Assembly (NCBI GenBank): GCA_900551155.1
Contig: URVA01000001.1
Coordinates: forward strand, 9,424-73,423
DNA length: 64,000 nt
From: an uncultured Eggerthella sp.
Lineage (GTDB): Bacteria; Actinomycetota; Coriobacteriia; Coriobacteriales; Eggerthellaceae
Reading direction: 5' to 3'
Part shown: in pieces, positions 43,428-51,201 of the stretch
How positions within the stretch are numbered: position 1 is the stretch's first letter
Layout: each line of letters opens with the position of its first letter
The notes under the pieces: generated by a model
The model's input: the letters and a program-made list of their open reading frames with translations, nothing else
What the model was told of the DNA's origin: nothing
Database searches by the model: none
Program-made: the position numbers and the translations under genes

Positions 43428-43706
43428 GCAGAAATGAATTATACCTAACTTCTGCTAAAACGCCAAAATATTTCTTAACAAATTCCAAAAATGCAGAAAA
43501 GCACACCGAACCAACAAATTACCGTTGGGGGATGTTTTGTACGATATACGCCAAATATCCAGCTTGAAGGTCGCCTAGCCGCTTCAGTCTTGCTCGTATA
43601 TCAAGGCCGTTTCATAATACTAAGCTGTTAACTAATTACGGATAGAGAGCTATTTATGCGCAGTTAGCATGTTTGCTTGATTTTAGGTACAGGGGAGGAA
43701 CTGTTC

Positions 43707-44888
43707 ATGATTAATGAAAAAATGTATGGCCTTGGTGCTGAGCCTTCTGCTATTCGTGAGCTATTCGCCTACGGCATGGCCCGTAAAGCAGAAATTGGCG
43801 ATGACAAAGTATTCGACTTCAGCATTGGCAACCCAAGTGTTCCTGCTCCTGCGAAAGTTGCGCAAACTATGCATGAATTGGCAGATTGGCCTCCTGCAGA
43901 ACTGCATGCTTACTCTGCATCTGTAGGTTTGGATTCAACGCGTCAGGCTATTGCAGACAACTTGAATCGTCGTTATGGCACCAATTACGCACCTCATAAC
44001 TTCTATATGACCATGGGTGCTGCTGCGTGCCTTTCTTGCTGCATTCACGCAACCGTTCTCCCAGGAGATGAAGTTATCGTAATTTCGCCCTACTTCCCTG
44101 AATACCGCGTTTGGATCGAGCAGGCACAGGGTGTTTGTGTGGAAGTTCCTGCACGTAGCGATAATTTCCAAATTGACATGGATGCTATGGATGCCGCCAT
44201 CAACGAGCGTACCAAGGCGGTAATTATTAATTCTCCTAACAATCCTGTTGGTGCGGTTTATACGCGCGAAACGCTTGAGAATCTGGCAGCGTTACTTCAT
44301 AAGAAGCGCGAAGAATTTGGCTCTGAGTTGTTCTTGATTTCCGACGAGCCCTATCGCGAACTCGTTTATGACAACATCGAAGTTCCTTGGGTTCCTGCAA
44401 TCTATGACAACACGCTCATCTGCTATTCCTGGTCTAAGTCTCTTTCTTTGCCAGGTGACCGTATTGGATACGTGTTAGTTCCTGATGAAGTACAGAACGC
44501 AGAGCACATTCAAAAAGCAATTTCTGGTGCAGGTCGTGCACTGGGTTATATTTGCGCACCAGTATTTTTCCAGCGTGTTATTGAAAAATGCGTAGATGAG
44601 CCCGTAAATACCGAAGCGTATGCGAAAAATCGTGCACTGCTTACCGAAGGTTTGGACAAGCTTGGCTATCACTACATTGCTCCTGATGGTGCGTTCTATT
44701 TGTGGATGAAGGCGCTCGAAGACGACGCTCAGGCATTTTCTGACCGCGCTAAAGAATACGAATTGCTGCTTGTTCCTTCTGACAGCTTTGGTGTCGGCGG
44801 CTGGGTTCGCGTAAGCTACTGCATCCCCGAAGAAGTAATTCTCAACTCAATGCCTGCTTTTGAAGCACTGAAGAAGAGCTACGAATAG
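43707..44888 (+). CDS. Class I/II pyridoxal-phosphate aminotransferase
   Basis: 394-residue PLP aminotransferase (aspartate/aromatic aminotransferase fold type I). Visible are FDFSIGNPSVPAP at about 37-49, NSPNNPVGAVY near 171-181, the Tyr/Asp region SDEPYRELVY near 213-222 and the PLP lysine in CYSWSKSLSLPGDRIGY, near 242-258. The donor/acceptor specificity is unclear. An upstream ATG at 43677 is in frame, but ATG 43707 lies 8 bases after AGGGGAGG and is chosen. Downstream is a degenerate repeat tract. Confidence 0.93.
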   Translation: MINEKMYGLGAEPSAIRELFAYGMARKAEIGDDKVFDFSIGNPSVPAPAKVAQTMHELADWPPAELHAYSASVGLDSTRQAIADNLNRRYGTNYAPHNFYMTMGAAACLSCCIHATVLPGDEVIVISPYFPEYRVWIEQAQGVCVEVPARSDNFQIDMDAMDAAINERTKAVIINSPNNPVGAVYTRETLENLAALLHKKREEFGSELFLISDEPYRELVYDNIEVPWVPAIYDNTLICYSWSKSLSLPGDRIGYVLVPDEVQNAEHIQKAISGAGRALGYICAPVFFQRVIEKCVDEPVNTEAYAKNRALLTEGLDKLGYHYIAPDGAFYLWMKALEDDAQAFSDRAKEYELLLVPSDSFGVGGWVRVSYCIPEEVILNSMPAFEALKKSYE

Positions 44889-44955
44889 CGCCAAATGTAA
44901 TAGCGCAAATGAAACAGTGCCAAGTAAAACAGCGCGAATATAATAGCGTCGAAAA
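44884..44955. repeat. Degenerate 14-15-bp tandem repeat, five copies
   Basis: AGCGC, AGCGC, AGTGC, AGCGC and AGCGT occur at 44887, 44902, 44916, 44931 and 44945, each followed by an A-rich half (CAAATG, AAATGA, CAAGTA, GAATA). The period is 14-15. It spans the aminotransferase end and the gap to the HAD gene. Confidence 0.65.
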
Positions 44956-44978
44956 CTACAGGAACGCGGGAATACGTA

Positions 44979-45692
44979 GTGAAGAGCACAGGTGAACATA
45001 CTCCTAAGAATTTTGTAATTGAAGGTGCCATCTTTGACTGTGATGGCACCTTGCTAGACTCGCTTGATTCGTGGCGCGGTCTGGAAGGTGTGCTTTCTCA
45101 AGAGTCGCATGTTCAGGTAACGCCAGAAGAACGTGCTCTGTTTACCACTTTTACTATCCCTGAAGTTGCTCGTTATTTTCACGAGCAGTATGGATTGCTG
45201 CGCAGTGTAGATGCAGTTATTGGCTTTATTGATGACTATATGATGGACTATTACGCCCATCGAGCTCATGTTATTCCTGGGGTTTTGCCTTTTTTGGAGG
45301 CATGCGCAAGTGCGGATGTTTCAATGTGCGTAGCTTCTTCTAGTGCACAAAAGTATTTGCAGGCAGGCCTTAAGAACGCGGGAATTGCAGGGTACTTTTC
45401 TCACGTTTTTTCCGTTGAGGATCTAGGCTCTTCCAAACGTGAGCCTTTAATTTTCACTCACGCACAGCAAGCCCTTGGAACTGATCGTGCTACAACCTGG
45501 GGCATTGACGATTCGTTCTATGCCTTGGAAACCCTTAAAAAGGCCGCGTTTCCCGCTATTGCTCTTTATGATCAGCTATCCGATGAGGTGCGCTCTCAGG
45601 CAGAAGAACTTTGCGAATTTGCGGTATCCCGTCTTGATGAGCTTGTCATTTCCGATAACGCTTTGGCATTGCGATTTAATGAACAAGCTTAG
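44979..45692 (+). CDS. HAD-family phosphatase (beta-phosphoglucomutase/phosphoglycolate phosphatase-like)
   Basis: 237-residue HAD hydrolase. Motif I is FDCDGTLLDS (about residues 19-28; Asp20 and Asp22), motif II around VASSSAQKYL (about 120), motif III Lys near SSKREPL, and motif IV WGIDDSFYAL. A helical cap lies between motifs I and II. The start is GTG 44979 with a GGAACGCGGGAA stretch upstream, rather weak. The substrate is not deducible. It ends 12 bases before the convergent TetR gene. Confidence 0.82.
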   Translation: MKSTGEHTPKNFVIEGAIFDCDGTLLDSLDSWRGLEGVLSQESHVQVTPEERALFTTFTIPEVARYFHEQYGLLRSVDAVIGFIDDYMMDYYAHRAHVIPGVLPFLEACASADVSMCVASSSAQKYLQAGLKNAGIAGYFSHVFSVEDLGSSKREPLIFTHAQQALGTDRATTWGIDDSFYALETLKKAAFPAIALYDQLSDEVRSQAEELCEFAVSRLDELVISDNALALRFNEQA

Positions 45693-45704
45693 TGAGCAAA
45701 CTCC

Positions 45705-46451
45705 CTAATCAACCTGGGCAACAATTCGGGCATAAACCTTGCGACCTTCGTGCGCACTTTCATCAAAGTCGATTTCTGGTTGAATTAGTGCTGGAATAAC
45801 CGAAAGGGCGCTCATATGTCCAATGTCTTCCGGAGAATGATTGTGCGCCGTGTAGCCAGAATCGGTGAGTAGCAATTCGCCGCGCTGCTTTGCATGAAAA
45901 TGGTACTGAATTCCTTCATTAATGGAAAGAATGGTTACGGCACGTTCGTCTGCAGCGCACGGGCGGAACTCGCCTTCTTCAATCCCGCTTTCAATGACGT
46001 TGAGCAGTGTGTGATAAAAGGTTTTGTAGTACTCGTAGAACTTCTTGAAAGACTTAGGCTTTTTGCGAGCAGCGCTTTCAACATCAATAAAATCCAGGGG
46101 CAATTCGCACTTTTGCACTACGTCCATCATGATCAAGGTGTAGAGCTGCACCGTTCTGCTGTTAGTGAAAGAAGAAAGTTCTTCCATGGTGGGAACTTCA
46201 ATTTTAGGATTAGAAATTTCTGCAAGCAGTGCTTCTTTTGAAGGGAAGTAATAATACAGCGAAGAAGGGTCCATCCCTATACGGCGAGCTAACTCGCTGA
46301 TAGAAGCTTTTGCGTAGCCCTTTTCGCGGAACAGATCGAAAGCGGTGGAAATGATGCTATCGCGTGTAATGGAATGGTCGTCTACGCCGTGCTTGCGGTG
46401 AGTGTTCTTGGTTGGCTTGTTGGTGGATTTAGCAACGCTGCGTGCAGTCAT
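45705..46451 (-). CDS. TetR-family transcriptional regulator
   Basis: 248 residues. The N-terminal helix-turn-helix spans about 30-75: RDSIISTAFDLFREKGYAKASISELARR and GMDPSSLYYYFPSKEALLAEI (given in parts). A longer ligand-binding C-domain follows. The frame runs 24 codons farther upstream, but ATG 46451, with GGAAGGGA about 13 bases before, fits. It is divergent from ferritin, so it may regulate that gene or itself through sites in the 210 bases between them (for example the partial dyad around 46557-46578). Confidence 0.85.
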   Translation of the reverse strand: MTARSVAKSTNKPTKNTHRKHGVDDHSITRDSIISTAFDLFREKGYAKASISELARRIGMDPSSLYYYFPSKEALLAEISNPKIEVPTMEELSSFTNSRTVQLYTLIMMDVVQKCELPLDFIDVESAARKKPKSFKKFYEYYKTFYHTLLNVIESGIEEGEFRPCAADERAVTILSINEGIQYHFHAKQRGELLLTDSGYTAHNHSPEDIGHMSALSVIPALIQPEIDFDESAHEGRKVYARIVAQVD

Positions 46452-46662
46452 TTTTGTAAGCGGTCCCTTCCTTTTCCCCAGGTATAGCATTGGATACTTG
46501 TCTGAATTGTAGCAAGAGTTCAATATTATTGGATTCTGGAACCCATTCTACTTCGATACGATTACTATCGATTGTATAAAAGTAATGCATGGTTATCTTT
46601 TACTAGATTGAAATAGTGTTGCATTGCTTTTACTGATGTCGTCTAAGAGAAAGTGATATGAC

Positions 46663-47172
46663 ATGGACGCAAAAGTTTACGAATTACTCAACGATCAAAT
46701 CAATAAGGAACTGTATTCTGCGTATTTGTACGTTTCCTTCGCTGATTATTATGAAGAAGAAGGTCTTTCTGGTTTTGCAAATTGGTACATGATTCAGGCA
46801 GCTGAAGAGCGCGATCATGCTCTAAAGATTCGTGATTACCTGCACGACAATGGTTGCAAGGTTGTTTTGGGCGCCATTGCTGCTCCTGATAAGACGTTTT
46901 CTTCTTACATTGAGCCACTTGAGGCAGGTTTGGAGCACGAAAAATACGTTACATCTTTGATTAACAACATTTATGCCGCCGCTTATGAGGTAAAAGATTT
47001 TCGCACGATGAAGTTCTTGGACTGGTTTATCGAAGAGCAGGGCGAAGAGGAAACCACCGCAGAAGATATGGTTACCAAAATGAAGCTGTTCGGCTCTGAT
47101 GCTAAGGCTCTTTATGACTTAGATCAGGAATATGCTGGTCGTGTTGCTACTCCTGCCGATAGCGCTGAATAA
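46663..47172 (+). CDS. Ferritin
   Basis: 169-residue non-heme ferritin, the iron-storage cage. The ferroxidase ligands are in NKELYSAYLYVSFADYYEEEGL and AAEERDHALKI near residues 14-56 (Glu17, Glu50, His53), with EEQGEEETTAEDM near 127-139 supplying further acids. Length and motifs match bacterial FtnA. A weak Shine-Dalgarno precedes ATG 46663. It is divergent from the TetR gene and followed by a strong terminator. Confidence 0.93.
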   Translation: MDAKVYELLNDQINKELYSAYLYVSFADYYEEEGLSGFANWYMIQAAEERDHALKIRDYLHDNGCKVVLGAIAAPDKTFSSYIEPLEAGLEHEKYVTSLINNIYAAAYEVKDFRTMKFLDWFIEEQGEEETTAEDMVTKMKLFGSDAKALYDLDQEYAGRVATPADSAE

Positions 47173-47215
47173 ACTTCGCTTAGCCACATATAGCTTAGGT
47201 ACATATAACGTGTTT

Positions 47216-47250
47216 AGACGCGGAATAATTTTCCGCGTCTTTCTTTTTCT
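47216..47250 (+). terminator. Intrinsic terminator of ferritin gene
   Basis: Stem AGACGCGGAA/TTCCGCGTCT with a TAATT loop and a T-rich tail TTTCTTTTTCT. Confidence 0.92.
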
Positions 47251-47330
47251 TTTAGCTGTTTGGAATTTATAGTGTTTGTTGGCTACATAAAATGGCAAGC
47301 AAACAAAAAATGATGAGAGGGGATAGGGCA

Positions 47331-47822
47331 ATGGGTAACGAAGTGAATTCAGTAGAAGAAAAGTTGGCTTTCGCAAAAGAGCTAGGCGATATCGTGCAAA
47401 TTGGCATCGTGGTTGAAGATATGGAGAAAACCAAACAAGCCATGCGCACTGTTTTTGGACTTGAATCTGAAGCTGGTGGAGAGTCGCTTTATCGTGGTTG
47501 CTTGTACAGGACCGAAGGCGAAACAGTAGACGCCCCAGTAATTTCTGCTTTCTATAACTTCTTTAATATTCAGCTAGAGTTTTTGCAGCCCGTAGGAGAA
47601 ACTCCCAGTGTTTGGCGTGATTATTTAGATAAAGGCCAATTCGGATTGCATCATATTCGTTTTGATGTAGATGACAACGATCGCATTACTGAACTCATGA
47701 AAGAACGTGGTATTGGTATTTGGATGGAAGGGCAGTCGCTTATTAACCCAAAGGCTAAATTTACCTATTACGATTCCCTGGATGAATTGGGCTTTGTTAT
47801 TGAAGTGGTAACGCGAGCCTAG
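47331..47822 (+). CDS. VOC-superfamily protein (glyoxalase/methylmalonyl-CoA epimerase-like)
   Basis: 163-residue vicinal-oxygen-chelate protein. It has the paired beta-alpha-beta-beta-beta halves QIGIVVEDMEKTKQAMRTVFGL and HHIRFDVDDNDRITELMKERG. Metal ligands would include His in GLHHIRF and Glu in FVIEV, but the usual first His (HIGI) is Gln here, so metal binding may be altered. The gene opens at 47292, but ATG 47331 follows GAGAGGGGAT. Substrate unknown. Confidence 0.82.
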   Translation: MGNEVNSVEEKLAFAKELGDIVQIGIVVEDMEKTKQAMRTVFGLESEAGGESLYRGCLYRTEGETVDAPVISAFYNFFNIQLEFLQPVGETPSVWRDYLDKGQFGLHHIRFDVDDNDRITELMKERGIGIWMEGQSLINPKAKFTYYDSLDELGFVIEVVTRA

Positions 47823-47865
47823 GCTGCAGGATGCCTGGAGATTGCTCTAAACAAAATCAGCAACA

Positions 47866-47898
47866 AAAAGCACCGTTGTTTAAAACAGCGGTGCTTTT
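47866..47898. terminator. Bidirectional terminator between VOC and the convergent membrane-protein gene
   Basis: 15-bp stem around AAAAGCACCGTTGTTT/AAACAGCGGTGCTTTT (one wobble) with a minimal AA centre. An A-run lies on the left and a T-run on the right, so it works for both strands. Confidence 0.85.
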
Positions 47899-47921
47899 GA
47901 TTTGATTTAATTATGCCGTGC

Positions 47922-48293
47922 TTAGTCATTTGCGCCCAAGATAGCGTTCATGATGGTAGAGACAAGAGAAATCACAATGGCGGCAACAAAGCCCGATCCG
48001 AAAGTGGCAATTTCTAATCCCGCGCCAAAAAGCGCGTTGCTTATGCCTGCTGCAAGATAAAGCAGAAGGGTATTAATTACAAGGTAGAAAACGCCGAGCG
48101 AGATAATGGTTATCGGAAGACCGAGCAGCTGCAAAATAGGCTTAATGGTCATATTAAGAAGCGCTATTACCAAAGCAACAATAAGGATAGAGGCCCATGC
48201 TGCACCAGTGCCGATAACTTCTATACCAGGAACTAACCAGGCAGCAACTGCAACAGCGACAAAAATAGCTATGGTGCGAAGAACGAATTGCAT
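47922..48293 (-). CDS. Four-helix membrane protein of the PF04020 (YvlD/phage holin IV-like) family
   Basis: 123-residue integral membrane protein with four helices. [25 protein letters not shown], near residues 45-68, is the family hallmark, and the C-terminus is ISLVSTIMNAILG. Despite the holin name these are chromosomal proteins of unknown role. The start ATG 48293 follows AAAGGAG on the minus strand; longer frames upstream lack a site. Convergent with the VOC gene. Confidence 0.82.
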   Translation of the reverse strand: MQFVLRTIAIFVAVAVAAWLVPGIEVIGTGAAWASILIVALVIALLNMTIKPILQLLGLPITIISLGVFYLVINTLLLYLAAGISNALFGAGLEIATFGSGFVAAIVISLVSTIMNAILGAND

Positions 48294-48427
48294 TGAGGCT
48301 CCTTTATAACATGCTGGTTTACTAAAGTACTGGTTTACAATGGGTACGCTAGCAAAGAAGCATGCCATTTAGCAACAAGCGCATGGCATCTGTTGCTTGT
48401 TGGTAAGATTGCCCCTACGTGTTTTCT

Positions 48428-48505
48428 GCTGGTCGCGTTGGCAGTGGCTATAGCTGGTCACGTTGGTAGTGGTTATAAATACTGGTCATACTGGCAGTAA
48501 GTATA
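48428..48505. repeat. Three imperfect 25-bp direct repeats before tilS
   Basis: Copies at 48428-48452, 48453-48477 and 48481-48505. The first two differ at only three positions. The third shares CTGGTCA and TGGCAGT and ends GTATA. They end 17 bases before the ribosome site of tilS. Confidence 0.8.
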
Positions 48506-48538
48506 GATAGTCGTTTGTTTGAAGAAAGAGGCTTTTGC

Positions 48539-49642
48539 ATGATCGTAACGGTCGAGCAAACAATCCAAAAACATGCCTTGTTTAATTCGGCAACACCTGT
48601 GGTCTTGATGGTTTCTGGCGGTTCGGACTCCACGGCGCTTGCCTATGTAATGCATGATTTATTTAAACGCAACCTTGTTGGCCAGCCCGCCATTCTTCAT
48701 GTGAATCATAAGCTTCGCGGAGCGGATGCCGACCAAGATCAGTACTTTGTTCAACAGCTTGCAAATAAACTTGATATTCCTTTTTTCGCTTGCGAAATTA
48801 ATGTGGCAGCTCTCGCGCAGGAATCGGGTGGAAATATTGAGGCCATCGGGCGAAGTGAACGATACATTGCTGCCCAACAGGCACTGGAAAGTCTGTGCCG
48901 CCATGTGATGGTGCCCATATCTGAAGGGCGCATTGTCACTGCTCATACACAAGATGATCGGGTGGAAAATTTTTACATGCGCTCAATTGTAGGAACAGGA
49001 CCAGGCGGTTTTCGCTCTATGCTGTATCGCAATGGCGCCATTGTTCGCCCGTGTTTAGATGTGTCGCGCGAACAGTTGCGGCAATATATTCAAGATTTGC
49101 CGCAAGATGCCGTTGTTGTTGACGAGCAGGGTAATCGTTGGCGTGAAGATGCTACCAATGCGCATACCGACAGATTCCGTGCTTTCGTTCGCCACGAGAT
49201 AATTCCTAAGGCAAAGCAACGCAATTCTCAGCTGCTTGACACCTTGTGCCGAACGATGAATTTAATCGCCGATGAAGACGACTATCTTGATAACCAGGCA
49301 AAAGAAATCACAGAAAAGCATCTTGAATGGATAGGCTTGCAGGAAGACGGAACATATGACGGGTGTCTGTTCCTTCCTGAATTTGGTAGCGTCGCGCGCC
49401 CATTGCAGCGTCGTGTAGTTTTGTCAGTGCTAGAGATATTCGTAGGTAGGGAAGCACGTATTGAGTCATCTACCATAGAAGCGCTGCTTTCTGCCTTTGA
49501 CGAAACGGGCAAGCCTATCAGCGGATACGTTACGAATATTCAAGGCGATTTAGCGGTAAGTGCCAATAAGCGTGGGGTTTTGGTTGAGCCTATGGCAGTA
49601 TTTAGAGCACGTCGAAAGCCCAATAAAGCAACGAATTCTTAA
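48539..49642 (+). CDS. tilS: tRNA(Ile)-lysidine synthase
   Basis: 367-residue N-type ATP pyrophosphatase that converts C34 of tRNA-Ile(CAU) to lysidine. The P-loop SGGSDS is at residues 26-31. HVNHKLRGADADQDQ, near residues 60-75, is the TilS signature and TAHTQDDRVENFYMR, near 136-150, a conserved region. The full-length frame begins at 48515, but ATG 48539 lies 8 bases after AAGAAAGAGG. First gene of the conserved tilS-hpt-ftsH neighbourhood, here with maf inserted. Confidence 0.95.
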   Translation: MIVTVEQTIQKHALFNSATPVVLMVSGGSDSTALAYVMHDLFKRNLVGQPAILHVNHKLRGADADQDQYFVQQLANKLDIPFFACEINVAALAQESGGNIEAIGRSERYIAAQQALESLCRHVMVPISEGRIVTAHTQDDRVENFYMRSIVGTGPGGFRSMLYRNGAIVRPCLDVSREQLRQYIQDLPQDAVVVDEQGNRWREDATNAHTDRFRAFVRHEIIPKAKQRNSQLLDTLCRTMNLIADEDDYLDNQAKEITEKHLEWIGLQEDGTYDGCLFLPEFGSVARPLQRRVVLSVLEIFVGREARIESSTIEALLSAFDETGKPISGYVTNIQGDLAVSANKRGVLVEPMAVFRARRKPNKATNS

Positions 49643-49792
49643 GAGCTAACGTGTTGGGCGCCTTTTTGAGACAAACGTATGCGTGCGCTATTATCGAACC
49701 GAACTGGTGCGCACGTTTTTTGACAGTATTGAAAGAAAGATACAAACGTGATGCCTGTTTCGCTAACAAGGTGTCAGCTGTAAGGAGAATAC

Positions 49793-50476
49793 ATGGCAAC
49801 CGTATCTATTCCCGTAAACGTAATTTTGGCTTCTAAAAGCCCTCGAAGAAAGCAGCTGCTTGAAGATGCAGGCGTGAAGTTTACGGTATTTACAGGATCG
49901 TCCGAAGTTGATGAATCGCTCGAACCTGATCTGCGTGCGCAACCAGCTGAAGCGGTTAAAAAACTTGCTGAACGTAAAGCAGGTGCGGTGGTCCAGGAAA
50001 TCCTTGCAAGCAATCCTGTGGGTCTCGGTATCGTCATTGGTGCAGATACTACCGTAGTGCTTGACGGCGAAATGTTTGGCAAGCCATACAGCGCCGATCA
50101 TGCGCGTGAAATGCTCGGCCGCCTTTCTGGTAGAACTCATGAGGTTATTACGGGTGTTTCTGTGTGGATGATCTTGCTGAATGAAACCGAAGAAAAGGGC
50201 GGCGACGGAAAGGTATCGCTGGCATTTCGTTCCTTTACTGAATCAAGTTTCGTTACCTTCAAAGAGCTTTCAAAAGAAGACATTAATGCCTATGTTGCAA
50301 CAGGCGAGACTATCGATAAGGCTGGTGCCTACGGAATCCAAGGCAAGGGCGGCAGCCTGGTGGAAAAGTATGAAGGCGATTTCAATAATATCGTGGGATT
50401 ACCAGTGGATACCCTGCTCAAAAACTTCCCTGATATTCTGAAGGAATCCATCGAGGCAGAAGTGGCAGAACAGTGA
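49793..50476 (+). CDS. maf: Maf-like nucleotide pyrophosphatase
   Basis: 227-residue Maf/HAM1-like enzyme, a dTTP/UTP or modified-nucleotide pyrophosphatase, historically a septum-formation inhibitor. It has LASKSPRRKQLLEDAGV at residues 12-28, GADTTVVLDGEMFGKP near 83-98 and the SGRTHEVITGVSV motif near 112-124. AAGGAG (49782-49787) precedes ATG 49793. It lies between tilS and hpt. Confidence 0.93.
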   Translation: MATVSIPVNVILASKSPRRKQLLEDAGVKFTVFTGSSEVDESLEPDLRAQPAEAVKKLAERKAGAVVQEILASNPVGLGIVIGADTTVVLDGEMFGKPYSADHAREMLGRLSGRTHEVITGVSVWMILLNETEEKGGDGKVSLAFRSFTESSFVTFKELSKEDINAYVATGETIDKAGAYGIQGKGGSLVEKYEGDFNNIVGLPVDTLLKNFPDILKESIEAEVAEQ

Positions 50477-50594
50477 AGATTTGCTGCAGAACAGTGACAG
50501 CAATCTTTCATGTTTAACGTGATTGGTCTGCTTTTGTTACACTAAGCGACGTGTATTTATAATCAAGCTCACTCTAGGGTGGGAAGAAAGGCAA

Positions 50595-51140
50595 ATGGTG
50601 GGGCTACATCCTGATCTGGATCGCGTTCTTTTTACGGAGGACGAAATCCGCAACCGCGTCAAAGAATTAGGCGCGCGCATTACGCAGGACTATGCTGGGG
50701 AACGTATTGTTGTTGTTTCCATACTTCGCGGTGCAGCTATTTTTATGGCTGATCTGGTTCGTGAAATTAAACTGCCTCTTGAAATGGACTTCATGGCAGT
50801 TTCTTCTTACGGCAATGCTGCGAAAAGTTCTGGCGAAGTCCGCGTATTGAAAGATCTAACAAACCCCATTGCTGGCAAGCATGTCATTATTGCAGAAGAT
50901 GTTTTGGATAGCGGGCTTACGCTTCGCTATTTGATGAAGGAGCTAGAATCACGCAATCCAGCTTCTTTGGAAATTGCAATGCTTCTGCATAAGAACACGC
51001 CTCGTCAGGCCGATATTGACTGTAAGTACATTGGTTTTGAATGTCCTGATGAATTTATTGTGGGATATGGTTTGGATTACGCAGAGCGTTATCGAAACTT
51101 GCCCTTCATCGGGGTATTGAAGCCAGAAATAATTAAGTAA
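50595..51140 (+). CDS. hpt: Hypoxanthine phosphoribosyltransferase
   Basis: 181-residue purine salvage enzyme using PRPP to make IMP/GMP. The PRPP loop is VIIAEDVLDSGLTLRYL, near residues 98-114, and SILRGAAIFMADLV is near 42-55. The frame is open from 50523, but ATG 50595 follows AAGAAAGG and gives the correct start (MVGLHPDLD). Conserved upstream partner of ftsH. Confidence 0.95.
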   Translation: MVGLHPDLDRVLFTEDEIRNRVKELGARITQDYAGERIVVVSILRGAAIFMADLVREIKLPLEMDFMAVSSYGNAAKSSGEVRVLKDLTNPIAGKHVIIAEDVLDSGLTLRYLMKELESRNPASLEIAMLLHKNTPRQADIDCKYIGFECPDEFIVGYGLDYAERYRNLPFIGVLKPEIIK

Positions 51141-51201
51141 AATCAGATCGGTGATTTTAGAATAGAGAGAGTTTCTTAAAAGATAAGGAATACAGCACTT
51201 T

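Noticed and set aside
44979..46451. Prophage or integrated element near tRNA-Leu
   Set aside because: No integrase, no direct repeat of the tRNA 3' end, and the genes beside it are normal housekeeping types.
47922..48293. Holin gene indicating a prophage
   Set aside because: The PF04020 holin-like label is historical; no phage genes surround it.
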